Positions 35,010-46,879 are shown, counted from the stretch's first letter. The stretch is DNA of 64,000 nt from Halichondria panicea (GCF_963675165.1 NC_087379.1:7780339-7844338); one strand, 5' to 3'. Notes: a model not told the origin generated them from the sequence alone. Program-made: numbers and translations.

Positions 35010-37637
35010 CTGTGGCTCCAGTGGTTGTCTTGCTGACGTCATGTGCCTCATCTTGTGAGAACAAGTTGAATCCTCCTCCATCATCATGAGCAGACTCTGA
35101 ACCTAACCCAGCAAACATGTCCCCAGTAGCACTCGTATCTATACAATGAGTGCATGGTCAATAAAGACATGGATAGTGAAGTACCTGGCTGATTCCCTAG
35201 TCCGGATAGAGAGCCTTCCATTCCATAAAACAATCCATTGTCATCTTCTCCAGTAAACTGCAAAAGCGTGTGTGGGTGAATGAGTGGGCGTGCACGAAGA
35301 CTATACCGTATAGCGTGTAATTTTCGTGGGGCAAAATATTCGTGGTTTTCGTGGTTGGAGGTCTGACCACGAATATTTTACCCACGAATGAAGCGACCTT
35401 GCCTACCTTTACCTGCAGTGCAAGCAGCAACCACAAAAATATTACCCACGAAATTTCTCAATATTGCTGAACCACGAATATTTTGTCCCCCGAAAATTAC
35501 CCGCTATACGGTACATTACTGCAATAAAAATTATTGTATAATTATAATTATGTAACAACATCGAGAGAGTGAGGAAGAAAAGGGGCCTGAGGCAGTGGGG
35601 GGGATAATGGGGAAAACGAGAGAGTGGGGGACAAAATTATACAGGGAAAAAATAGGACAAAACACAAATGAAATGCACGCGATGCACGAGCACCATGCTG
35701 ACATACCTCAAGCTGTTGCTGGTCATTCACAGAGCTCTCCTGATAGTGTCCAGTCTGCCCAAAGTCACCAGCATAGTCTGTGCACTCCTGACCACTGTCA
35801 CTGGTGAACAGAGTAGCAAATGATGTACTCTCCTGAGAAGTACTGCTTAACTCAAAACCACCCGACTCCTGCTGCAATGTTTGATTATCCATTTCAGCCA
35901 CAGAATCTTGAATTTCAATGCCTACGTTATTTGTTGCTTTTGATAGAGATGATGGTTGCATGGGAGCTTGGTTATGCCCAGCTTGTGGTACAGTGGTAGT
36001 TGGTGTTTGCACTGCTGGTGAGGACTGGCTTGTCGCTAAGGTTGATACAGTAGGCCTAATATTCGGTGTACTAAGAGTCACTTGAGGTGTTGACCTGGCA
36101 GTGGGTGGAGTGAACGATAGCAACCTTGGCCTCTGTTGTACTGGTGTGTGCAATAGAGGTATGCACGGTCTAGGAGGTGTGCTAATGGCCAGGGTGGGGA
36201 TCTGGAAGTTTGAGCGAGGTCGATTAGTAGGTACTTTGAACACAGGTGATTGAAATGCTCCGGGGGATTGTGATATGGAGGCCCTGATAGCGGGTACACG
36301 TGAGGGCATGGTTAGTTTAGGGATCTCAAGTTGGTAGCGTGCTCGTGATGGAGTGCTTTGTTTCGGTGGTACTGTCAATGGTAGGATTGTTGGTGGGAGT
36401 ATTCCAGGAGTACGTGGGCGTTGGGGTGTGTGGGTTGATTGAGTAACGATAGTTACAAATGTAGATTCCTCAGTGTCCATACGATTATCCTGTACGTAAA
36501 TAATAATCATAGCAAAAGATAAATTATTACCTGAACTACTTTATTCTGACTGTCTCGTTTCTCTTTTTCTTGTTGTTTTTTCATCTCTTCAGCTTTGATC
36601 TTCTCACGTAGGACCTCAATATCTTTCTCTAGTAGAGTAGCTTGCTGAGGGTTGCCTGTCGTCATTTCCTGCCTCACTTTAGTTGTCTCCACATGAAGCT
36701 CAGCCCTGTCAAAGATAGTAATACAATAATGTCCATAGCAAAGACAACCTACATTTTGAGAACAAATGCGACCAGGGAAATTCTCTCTCCTATGGAAACA
36801 AGATACAGTAATATCAATAAATAGTACATATACAATGCATGCATATATAAGTACCTTTTTGCTTTAGAGCAAAGATGGCTTCTTTTGTTTGGTTGATGTT
36901 CGTTTCCAGAGTTGAATCTACAGAGAGGCAAGTGATAAGTAGCAATAAACGGATTGTCAATACTCTCACTCTCTTGGCGAAAATTGTTCAGCTGTGTCTC
37001 AGTTGCCTGCATGCCCTGAGCTTTCTCTGTGCTGTTGTACTGAACTCTGTATCTCTCCCAGACACTCTCATACTTGGACAAGGATTCATTTTGCTCCCAT
37101 CTGAAAAACGCAGTCTCATAATTATTAATTAATGCAACTTGTGTGTACTTCTCTGACTCCACTTCTTTCTGTGTTGTGAGTAGTTTCCCCTTCAGTGCAT
37201 CCTCGTGATCAGCAAGGACAATAGCAGTGCGTTTCAAACTTTGGTGGATTAATTTTAATGTTGATACAGCAATGGAAGTCACTACCTTTCACAGTTGTCT
37301 CTGTTGATGAGGAATTGCTTGTGGAGTTGTTTTGCATGCTCGTCCAAATCACTGATTGTTTTCTGAAACTGGAGTATCTGCTTCTGCTTTTCTTTGAGTT
37401 GAAACTGGCAGGCTAAATAAAACTCAGAATAATTATTTTATACGACAATTTACAATCAGTTTACATTGTGCTCTTTCTTGCTCGGCTTTGATAGCCTTCA
37501 ATTGATGGTCGTTCTCGAATTCTGCAAAACAAAGGAACGATTAATTTTAACACAATGAGCATAATGCATGTAACAGAACCTGTATTCTTCAGTATTTGGT
37601 CGAAGCCAGAGCCAGCTTCCTGTGCAGAGGTAGCCAT
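35010..37637 (-). CDS. Coiled-coil protein resembling SIX6OS1, copy B (about 584 aa)
   Basis: Exons 37637-37580, 37521-37465, 37412-37286, 37238-36951, 36917-36855, 36705-36531, 36489-35707, 35257-35185 and 35138-35010 keep the frame of copy A. The only length change is a 3-base, in-frame loss in exon 4. Coiled coil, Pro/Ser/Thr-rich middle and acidic GFNLFSQDE tail are all intact, with scattered substitutions. An MITE sits in the intron at 35303-35513. Unlike selenoprotein K and the third ankyrin-ZU5 copy, both copies of this gene remain open. Start by homology to copy A. The SIX6OS1 assignment is tentative. Confidence 0.7.
35303..35513. mobile_element. MITE, atagcgggta family (fullest copy)
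   Basis: Left end ataccgtatagcgtgtaattttcgtgggg mirrors right end cccccgaaaattacccgctatacggta. The internal part repeats ccacgaatattttacccacgaa and its complement. Absent from the same intron in copy A (near 10050), so it inserted after the duplication. Confidence 0.85.
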
Positions 37638-38191
37638 TATTGTATTACTATGACAGCATCCTCTTCCACTCCTTTGTTGCCTTCTTTGAGCTATGACAAC
37701 GTCCTCTTCCGCTCCTTTGTTGCCTTCTTTGAGCTACGACAACGTCCTCTTCCGCTTCTTTGTTGCCTTCTTTGAGCTTTTAATTAACCCTCATGCACAA
37801 ACCGCATGCATTTATAATTACTAATTCCAATGATTCTTATAATACTAGCCAGAGAGTTGTGTAGGTCTAAAGAGAGAGTACAGAACAGCGTTGCTACTAC
37901 CACACGGAGAAGGTGAAGCGGCCCGAATAAAGCCAATCCCTCTACAGAAGAAACCAGTGGCAGTGAACACAGCTAGCAGACAAGGACAAAGAGAATTATT
38001 ATTGATTTTGATAGGAGGTGATTTGTCACATACGTTAATAACTGAATGCTCTCACTGGTTCACCTAGTACCTATATAAGCACACGCTTGATGTGTTGTGA
38101 ATGACTTGCGTTACCATTCTAGTGATCCTGAAAGTGAATTTATTAATATAGCGAAACTTTCTCTATAGCTGCTCAAAACGCCAGCCATATT
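37638..38191. promoter_or_regulatory. Duplicated bidirectional promoter, coiled-coil gene / DIX-RING gene
   Basis: Near-identical to 12187-12699, with three rather than two copies of the 45-bp repeat at 37655-37780. The DIX-RING gene therefore starts under a copy of the Dishevelled promoter. Confidence 0.5.
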
Positions 38192-41100
38192 ATGGAGGAA
38201 ACGAAAGTCATATACTACATTGATGACGAGGAAACCCCGTACCTGATGAAGATAGGCAAGCCACCAGAGCTGGTCACCCTTGGAGACTTCAAGGGACAGC
38301 TCAATCGCACATACATCAAGTTCTTTTTCAAGTCAGAAGATGATGATTTCGGGTGAGTGTAAAGGAGACGTTGTAATACAGTATTTGTAGAGCTTAGTTT
38401 GCTAGTTATAGTAGTACTGCATGTATGCTATAGCACTACACCGCTTTCGATCAGGAATATCAAGCGTAGCTAGTCTGCATGATTGCTATTCAGGTGTCTA
38501 TACACACACTTCAAAACTACAGTATATTTGTGTTGAGGTTGACCTTCATAATGTTGTCATAACTTTCACTGAAATTCATATACCATTGGATTCCTTGTTA
38601 AAAAGCGCTTCTATCTATATACTGTAGAGCTGATAACCTTCAACCAGCTAAAAGTTTAGCATTTTCTCTGGCATACTTGTCAACCACATAATTTAAAACC
38701 ATAAATGAAGCCATAATTGACCACATAGCTTCCAGGGCCGAACTCAACGCAAATAGACTTTAAGTCATGTCGCCAGGTATATCTATCTTCGGGTTGAATA
38801 ATGCATGTTTCGTCAGTGATTTTGTTCGAGGACATCATGCTAGAGTAATTGTTGACCTATTTTGGTGTCTTAAATTAAATTAGGAAAAAATATACTGTGA
38901 GTCTGGTACAATTGCCAACGCGAGTTTGTGCGGACTCTGCAGGTACTTTTTTACACTATACAGTTGTAAATAATTTATATAGCACTACATTGTATTAAAG
39001 AAAGCTAGCCTCCAGTCTATTGTTTTATTTTTATTATAGTCAAACAGACTATCTCATGGTACCAAGATAAGATTCAAGCACTATAAAATTAATGCAGTGG
39101 AACCTCCGAATAAAGGACACTTTGGGAGCAGAGCTTTGTCCTCTTTTCGAAGGTTGTCCTCCGGTGGGAGGTTCATTCATAGCCATATCAAGGAATTATA
39201 GATAGTATGTTCATGTATTGTTCATGTATATAGTATGGACCCTATTTCTAGTTCAAGAAGCTAAGGAACTTGCTAAAATCAAAGATATAAAACAACCTCC
39301 TTCTCGTCCTCTGTCCGGAATCAAGAAGGAGGTTGCTTTTGTGTACTTACATAGTAATTTCAATCAGTGCCATAGCTAGTGTCCTTTATAGAAAGGTTGT
39401 CCACTAGTAAGAGGGTCCGTTATGGGAGGTTCCATTGTATAAAAACAATTCTACTGCTTCCAGAGGAGAGGAGTATAGTCAGGGTCAAAAGTTCAAAATC
39501 AAAATCTACTTCGGGGGACATTTTAATGACATTCCGATCGTGTAATCTTCCTTTAGTACCTCCAACCCTTGTAAACTTCACTGTGGTTGGAGGTAACAAA
39601 GAAAGAAAACAATTGAAATGCAAGTGCATAATTAGTCTCGCGAGCAGACGTGGGAGGGAGGTAACGTTCCCTCCCTCCCACGTCTGCTCGCGAGACTAGT
39701 GCATAATCTACCTATGTATAAGGTCGAAGGTGAGTCTAGTAGTCCAGTCCAGTGTATAGATACACCCCCCCTCTTGTCTGTTTTGGGTGTGGAGCATATT
39801 CAGGGATTCTACAAGTAACAAGATAGTTTTTATAATGATGCCCATACATTTATTGTTATTTTTCACATCATGGTTATATTCACTGTGGTTTCATTATGTA
39901 TGCAGTGTTGTTAAGGAAGAACTGGCTGAAGATGATGCTCTACTGCCCCAGGTCAATGGTCGCGTCGTGTGCTGGGTAAGTGCCTCACTATATTACGATG
40001 TGTGTTATGTCTATGTGTTATGTGGTGCTCAAGTTCATTATATGCCTCGAGGCGTAGCCGCATGAGGAAGCTGACTGAGTGTGTGTATTCCAGCTGTAAC
40101 TGCTAAAAACGATTGCAATGCAACGACAAATAACAGCTTCTCTATATATACATGTATAAGGCTTCTAGCCATGTTCTCTTGGATTTTGATTTGTGGATTT
40201 GCAAACTAAAGCTTCTTTTTCTAGTTTTACTTACAGTGAAGGCTGTTGCAGTCTCTTCAGAATTGTTCCTAGCATCATCTGCTCGCACAAAGTTTCTCAA
40301 TTTATGAGTTAGCCTTATACTAATGCACTAGCTATTTGTTAGCTACAAGAGTCAGAAAAGGCACTGCAAAGCTGTACTGCCAGAGCTGCAGCAGCCATTG
40401 CGAACTTACCTATTGCAGATACACTCCTTTTTAATCTGAGGCGTGTGGGCGGCCACGGGTTATAGTAGTCGTTTAGTTTGTTTGTTTGTTTGTAATTTCT
40501 GAGTCTACTCACAATAAGTTACTACTTTTTTTAATAGTGGCAGATTTTGATGTTAAAACTTTATTGTCGAATAAAAGCGAGCAGAAGCTAAGGAGCTTGA
40601 ACCTTGCACAGCTAACACGCGTCGTTTATTCGAGGTACTGTTTAAGTGATCTCGTACCAGGACCAATGGAACAGGGTCGCTAAAGTCAAGAGCACATTAT
40701 AGAAGGAGCGTCTAACTCTGCATGGGTTCGGAAATCGCATCTCGTGTGTTTTTCTAAACGCCGCATTGCCTTATGAAAAGTGTGTAAGTACTGTGTACAT
40801 CAATTACAGGCTTTTGGAGGCCTCCTTCTGTGTCTGTATATCCTAGTAAAATGTATTTTCTCACACTATGGTTGGTGTTAATTCAGCTTGCTAATAACTA
40901 TCACCACCCACTATAGCCAGGTGTCTTGCCAGTAGTTGCCTACCACACTCCTCTCCCCCCAGTAGTTGCCTACCACACTCCTCTCCCCCCAGTAGTTGCC
41001 TACCACACTCCTCTCCCCCAGTATTTGCCTACCACACTCTTCCCCCCCAGTAGTTGCCTACCACACTCCTCTCCCCCAGTAGTTGCCTACCACACTCCTC

Positions 41101-44100
41101 CCCCCGAGTAGTTGCCTACCACACTCCTCTCCCCCAGTAGTTGCCTATACCACACTATTCTCCCTCAGTAGTTGCCTACCACACTCCTCCCCCCCAGTAG
41201 TTGCCTACCACACTCCTCCCCCCCAGTAGTTGCCTACCACACTCCTCTCACCCAGTAGTTGCCTACCACACTCCTCTCACCCAGTAGTTGCCTACCACAC
41301 TCCTCCCCCCCAGTAGTTGCCTACCACACTCCTCTTCCTCTCCAGGTGATCACAGAGTCTAATGTTTCAGGATCAGAGGCTAGTGGCTCTGAGGGAGACT
41401 TCATAAAATTTCAATCCAAGGACCTACTGTTTGAAGCAAAAACTCACAGCAGTCCCAATAAGTAGGCAATACAAGTAGTAGCTATAGCTAGTATGCTGTG
41501 CAATGGTGTGTACTTGTACAATGTTGTTGCTAACTACTGTATAGGTTTTGAATATTAATAGATCCCATTTGAGTGCATTTAGCAGGGAACTATGAGCTAT
41601 AGTACCCGTACTATAGATTGCTCTGGGCTACAAACTACAACATTATACATTGTATTGTCATTTACAAGAAGATACACATATAAATTATTGTAGCTAGAAT
41701 CCCAGCATGATGCTTAGTCTAGTAACATAATAACAGAACTAGAATGGAAGAGAGAAGCTCTAGAGTATTTTTTGGCTTTGTTCGAGAGTAGTAGGAGCCG
41801 TTCGTTTCTTGGGCAGTGTGCTGTACTTTTTGCTGCAAGGCTGCATGGGGGAGGAGCTGGATGTATGGAAGTGCTGGGATTCTAGCTTTGGCTTCTTCTT
41901 TTGGCTTTGTTCAAGAGTAGTATAGGAGCCGCTCGTTTGCTGCAAATTCTAGCTTAGGTGTCTTCCTTTCGCTATGTGAGAGTAGTATATGAGCCGCTCG
42001 TTTCTTGGGAGTGTTATTTGCTGCAAAATTGGGGGAGGAGCTGGACGTTTCCGTTTTGTGGGTGGAGCTAGATCCAGGACTATAATTTTATAAACTGAGG
42101 TGGAGGAACAGGGTTAACTTGAATAGAGACCACAGATTTAGTAGAGACACAGAGATGCCAACTTCAGATACAAAAGAAATGATGCGGTTGCTAGGTTGGC
42201 TGTTTATATAGGTTGACTGTTGCTAATTATAAGCTAGTGCATTTCTAGTAGCCAATAGGTTTTGCGATCTAAATCAGTTAGAACATGTGTATTCGGTATC
42301 TATGGTTATAGTGTCCCTCATCCCTCAGGCGTCATGCCCATGTTCTAACTATAACCTAGTGTATGTGTACTGTTACTACCTCCTTGCAGTGGAGGTGTGA
42401 AGTTCCATGGTAGTCTGAGATCACCTGCCCCCCTAGTGCCACAGGGCACACAGAGAGGACCTGTGGTGAGGCAGATACTTATATACGATGTAGCTTCATG
42501 AACAGTGTCATGCAGCCTCCTTCACAAGGCCTAACAAGGAGGCCTGCTACTGACCGCTTGTGCATGCGCAAAATTATTGAATAATTTCCCTGTAGTAATT
42601 ATTTCCCATTAAACTGAAATTTTACCCGAAAAATATCCTGAATAACATACAGACAAAGAATACTATTAAAGTCATACACAGAACTATATAGCTAGCTAGC
42701 AGAGACAGATCTGTACGTTTGGTTGCAGCAGCTATTTCTTTCTGATAGAGTTTACATGTATACTTTCACCAAGGTTAGTATAGGCGTGGCCTGTCCATAT
42801 AGGCTATTGTCAGCCTTCCCTCCGTTCAGACGATTATCATCCACACTGTTGCAGGCTGTGAGTCTTTTGTTAACATAGCAGGCTAAGGGTAGCTATTAGA
42901 ATACTACCAGATGGGCTAGAAACCTTCAATCGAACTTCTATCTACTTTCTTCAATCCACTTCCGTTGTGATGTCAGTGTTTTATTGAGCATAATTATACT
43001 ATGATATTTGGAGTCCCCAGTTTCTGGGGATTATGTGGTGCATGCGCAAACAGTCGATACCAGGCCCATCTTCAGTGCGGCCGGGAATCGAGGCTAGAAC
43101 AGTGTATGCATGTAATAAATGTCCACTATAAATGTGTCGTGTCCATTCATCCATCAGGTGTACCCTGCTCCCCTGCGTACTGGCAGTGCTACCCACCACC
43201 CACCGTCTGCCTCTCTGCCAGTTGGAGTTTTGATTACTGCTGGAGGTGGTAAGATCTTTGTTACGTGTTTGGTATCTTTGTGGTATACCATTTTCTTCTG
43301 AAGTATCTTTGTGAAGTAGTTAGGATTACCTTTCCATTTACATGTAGATGCAATGTGCGATCTAGGTAAGTCTACCTTTACATGACTGTATTTTATATGG
43401 GTGCATATTGTACAGTATACCAACTCTGAGCAATAGTCAATTCTTATGTGAAGTATGCCCACCTCCAGCAGTGGCGGATCCAGAGGGGGTTCTTTGGGTT
43501 CAATTGAACCCCCCTTTGAGAAAGAAGTGAGTGGGAGACTCAAGCAACTAGTTAGCAAGTTTTTCCTTTCTTACTAGCTTTCACATGCACTTCTCACTTA
43601 TCTTTAGTCCTTGTTAGTCCTGCGAAGCTTTGTCTGTGCAGTTTCAGTGACTATGAAGGCTAAAAACTCTCCAGCGTGAGCGTAGTGCATGCAGATTGCT
43701 TATGAAAAATGATGACCTCTTTTTTTAGGAAAAAATTCGGTGCGCATGCTCACTGTTTCAAAGAAGTGACGACATTTTTTTTAGGTAAATTTAACAGTCC
43801 TTGACCGCTCAGAGCCATGGAACCCCCCTTTCAAGAATCCTAGATCCGCCACTGTCCAGGTAGTGTAGGTATGGCTGCTGAGCTGTGCTTCCTGTGTGAG
43901 GATCCAATAGACATTAAGTTTGAGCCATGTGGTCATGCTGTCATGTGCTCAGCATGTGCACAGAGAACCAGAAAATGCCCCATTTGCAAAGTGAGGATTA
44001 AGTCAAAGTCCATAGAAAACCCTTCGTAAATTTACCTCGCACCTTAAAGGCTTCCCACTTAGTATCATACAGTTCATTTAGTCTAGAGAGTAGATTACCA

Positions 44101-46178
44101 CAAATGTGTGAGTAGTTGTACTTAAATGTAAATATCTTTTGATTGGAGCATTTCTAAGAAATGGTGTTGATACTTGTGTGTAGATAAATGACTGAACTAC
44201 AACATATCCAAAAATGTTTCCATGGAAACATAAGGTGGTGGGTTTGTGGTGATTAATAGAACAACAGCAAATTGTTATAGTGGGTAATCGGTTAGAGTAA
44301 TAAAACAGTAATCTTGTACAGCTAAGGTCCTAGACTTCATCACATAATTGTTCAATGGTTTAGGTATCCTGGCCATCCCTTTATGGGTGTTACAAATGTT
44401 CACATAATTCATGATTTACTGGTTTTCAGGTACACTTTTGGTTAGAGTAATAACTTTTAAAAAATTAATAGCTTAGCTTTAAAATTTTTATAGTAAGTTT
44501 ACAGATAAATGGGCTACATTTTGATACCAAGAACATCTTCCATTGCTGAGATAACATGACATCAACAGCTGCAAACCACAAACCAATGAATCGATGCTTT
44601 ATCAACCACAAACGTAATTAAGAGTGGGCGTACAGTTATTGTACGCCCACTTACGTGGTTAATTAAAGTGTCATCGATTTGTGGTTAGCAGCTTGTGATG
44701 TCATCAAAACAGTAAAATAGTAGAATATGTAGTTTTTCAGTGATATTTCAACAATGGAATAAGCATAAAGGATGTTCTTGGTATCAAAATGTAGCCCATT
44801 TATTTGTAAACTTACCAGAGAACTTTTAAAGCTAAGCTATAAAATTTTCAGAAGATATTACCAAAAGTGTACCTAAAAACCGGTAAATCATGAATTATAG
44901 ACACTGTGAGCATATGGGATGGTCAGGAAACCTAAACCATTAAACGATTATGTGATGAAGTCTAGGACCTTAGCTGTACAAGGTTAGTGTTTTATTACTC
45001 TAACCGATTACTCACTATAACAATTTGCTGTTGTTCTATTAATCACCACAAACCCACCACCTTATGTTTCCATGGAAACATTTTTGGATATGTTGTAGTT
45101 CAGTCATTCATCTACACACGGGTATCAACACCATTTCTTAGAAATGCTCCAATCGAAAGATATTTACATTTAAGTACAACTACTCACACATTTGTTGTAA
45201 TCTACTCTCTAGACTAAATGAACTGTATATGAATTTCGTGGAATGGCCTCTAAAAGCATTTCGTTGAATAAATTTTGTGGGTTGACTGCTAACCTGAAAC
45301 ACTCCCAGGTCACGCCTTTTAATCTTTGCACATTATAGCAGATAATTCTAAATAACAATTTTCCTGGAGTTTTGTGCTAACCCGAAAACAGCGAAAATTA
45401 AGCTCCTCGAAAATTTCGTACTGTACGGTACTTTTGTTGAAGAGTACAATTTGCAGATGTTGCAGATTATGATTATCCCTTACACAGGCTGCAGTCAAGA
45501 CTATCTCCAAGCTGTCCAAGGTTTGTGTGATGTGTAATGAAGAGGAGGCCACAGCCACTGTCAAGCCATGTGATCACACCTTCTGTCCAGGTACTGGTAC
45601 TTAATGATAGGTATATGCATCACTCAGAAACAGCCTCTCTGTGTGGTTTATAAGCCCCCACTATCCTCCACAGTCTCACCTTTCTTTCATATGTACTAGC
45701 TTTCATTTACTGTCTTCTCCCTCTCTCACTGTATAGAATGTGCCCGGAGGATGAAGACATGCTTCGAGTGTCGAGTGCTTATTACTGCAAAAGAGGGACT
45801 ACGTACGTAAACTGCATTACAAGTTTACACAAGCTGTGTTGTTTAATTAGATAACCTCTATAACTGTATAGTACATGTACTTAGCAATATTGTGATTTTG
45901 TGTCAAATAATACCTCCCCCCCCCACACACACACACACACATACACATACATCCACCCACCCACACACACACACATACACACAGCCCCCGTCTCGGCCAC
46001 TAGTGTTCATCCGCTGGCCAGCCCTGACTCTGAATCTAAATGTCCTATTTGTCTGACAGAGCCTAAGAACACGTCCTTCCTGTGTAGACACCAGACATGC
46101 TGGGACTGTGCACAGAAGGTCGACCATTGCCCCGTGTGCAAGAAGTTTGTGACTCATAGAATTCAGTTGTTTCAGTGA
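38192..46178 (+). CDS. DIX domain fused to triple RING fingers (9 exons, 335 aa)
   Basis: Exons 38192-38352, 39906-39975, 41346-41461, 42390-42465, 43158-43248, 43860-43990, 45488-45590, 45737-45802 and 45985-46178 give 1008 nt in frame with phases 2,0,2,0,1,0,1,1. Residues 1-77 are a DIX domain almost identical to the Dishevelled of unit 1. A linker (to about 171) follows. Then RING1 (C181, [17 protein letters not shown]...CPIC), RING2 ([18 protein letters not shown]...CFEC) and RING3 ([20 protein letters not shown]...[15 protein letters not shown]) resemble the C-terminal three RINGs of Mind bomb E3 ligases. Inferred role: a ubiquitin ligase able to join DIX polymers of Dishevelled/Axin. 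Homology to Dishevelled stops in exon 3 near 41399. Weak point: the exon 3 donor (gtaggc) overlaps a TAG stop; gtttga at 41429 is an alternative in the same phase. Otherwise there are two genes: a short DIX protein, and a RING protein starting at M43871. Confidence 0.7.
39094..39437. mobile_element. Inverted-repeat element (cagtggaacctcc ends)
   Basis: Left cagtggaacctccgaataaaggacac mirrors right gtccgttatgggaggttccattgta, enclosing about 300 noncoding bases in intron 1 of the DIX-RING gene. A partial relative is at 59655-59852 (gtgaaacctcc ... cagaggttccactgg). Confidence 0.75.
39633..39698. mobile_element. 66-bp near-perfect palindrome with target duplication
   Basis: tagtctcgcgagcagacgtg...cacgtctgctcgcgagacta, flanked on both sides by agtgcataat (39623-39632 and a copy overlapping the right end). 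The 9-10 bp duplication suggests a transposed foldback, similar in style to 51065-51118 and 55189-55517. Confidence 0.75.
40446..40690. mobile_element. gggcggccacgggttatag repeat, second copy
   Basis: Matches 22950-23200 (gggcggccacgggttatagtagt, tttg repeats, gcagattttgatgttaaaa, aaaagcgagcagaagctaag). Lies in intron 2 of the DIX-RING gene and is absent from Dishevelled intron 2. Confidence 0.7.
40928..41345. repeat. Minisatellite of acceptor-like units in DIX-RING intron 2
   Basis: About 14 copies of cagtagttgcctaccacactcctc plus a C-rich tract, homologous to 14925-15420, ending at the exon 3 acceptor ctcttcctctccag. Copy number differs from the Dishevelled copy. Confidence 0.9.
43469..43854. 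mobile_element. Inverted-repeat element (cagtggcggatc ends) abutting the RING1 acceptor
   Basis: Ends cagtggcggatccag and ctagatccgccactg, with further inverted homology (ttgaaccccccttt / ggaaccccccttt). Flanked by the 5-bp direct repeat tccag at 43464-43468 and 43855-43859. The right copy of that repeat contains the AG acceptor of the RING1 exon, which starts at 43860. Confidence 0.8.
44070..45225. mobile_element. 1.16-kb palindromic mariner-like MITE in DIX-RING intron 6
   Basis: Two arms of about 570 bp are reverse complements along nearly their whole length (cagttcatttagtctagagag at the left end, ctctctagactaaatgaactg at the right), meeting at about 44640 in gtgggcgtacagttattgtacgcccac. 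TA dinucleotides flank both ends, and the termini begin CAGT, as in mariner-type elements. No transposase frame is visible. The intron transcript would form a very long hairpin. Confidence 0.85.
45230..45432. mobile_element. Probable decayed MITE (ccgaaaa / tacggtac type)
   Basis: Contains atttcgtgg, taaattttgtgggtt, cgaaaacagcgaaaatt and ends ctcgaaaatttcgtactgtacggtac, recalling the atagcgggta family. The ends no longer match well. Confidence 0.4.
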
Positions 46179-46550
46179 CAATTTAGTATTTGTTTTGTTT
46201 AATTGTTGTTCTTTCTTTTCTGACTTTGTCATGCAGACTTTTTTATGCGATGTGTTTTAAGGTTTTAGGTACACGTGCAGTGAACATTAGACAACTTTTG
46301 TGTGTAGTGTTAATTGTTGTTTCGTTATTTATGTCAATTGTTAGTTATCAATGAATTAATGGTAATAGTATAATAGCACTGCACACGGTCAGTGAGCAGA
46401 CTATAGATGATTTGTGCCCCAGTATAGGAATTAAGACAGGGAGTCAAAGACATTTTAAGTCTCATACTATGCAGCTGGTCTCGAGGCTAGTCTGGACCTC
46501 TATTATATACTGGATCTCATCCATAAATTGTCAGAGGAATTGTAATTATA
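46179..46550. other. Downstream region of the DIX-RING gene, no feature seen
   Basis: AT-rich, probably 3' UTR and intergenic DNA. No reliable exon, repeat or RNA gene seen. Confidence 0.4.
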
Positions 46551-46554
46551 GGAA

Positions 46555-46690
46555 AATTAATATACATCCGGTATTGCATGGGCGCGCGGGAGGGGTCTAA
46601 TGCGCAATGCAACACTTGATTTGCCACGGGATCGGAGCTCATCATTACTCGATTATCAACTATCAATGAGCTCAATGGCCTCTGCACCAC
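46555..46690 (+). repeat. Left copy of a direct repeat flanking a LINE fragment
   Basis: tatacatccggtattgcatggg...gggaggggtctaatgcgcaatgca, then cacgggatcggagctcatcattactcg and atgagctcaatggcctctgcaccacctatggttac. A second copy lies at 47887-48059. In the right copy the frame from atgagctcaatg continues MSSMASAPPMVTPPAAPPP, which could be the first exon of a gene; I found no partner exon. Confidence 0.65.
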
Positions 46691-46879
46691 CTATGGTTAC
46701 CTATGGTTACCTATATTGTTATAGTTACCTACGGTTACCTATATGGTTACCTATATTAATAATAATAAATAATAATCATTGAACACGCCAGGAATAGGTG
46801 TACATAATTATTATAATTATTACATGTATAGTAATAGTATAGTACTAGCTATAGTGCAAGAATTGTTAGTCCAACTTAA

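Noticed and set aside
42153-42192. ATG exon ([13 protein letters not shown]) as a separate start for the RING gene
   Set aside because: It ends in phase 1, while the exon at 42390 needs phase 2; joining them gives an immediate stop. The DIX exon 3 phase does match.
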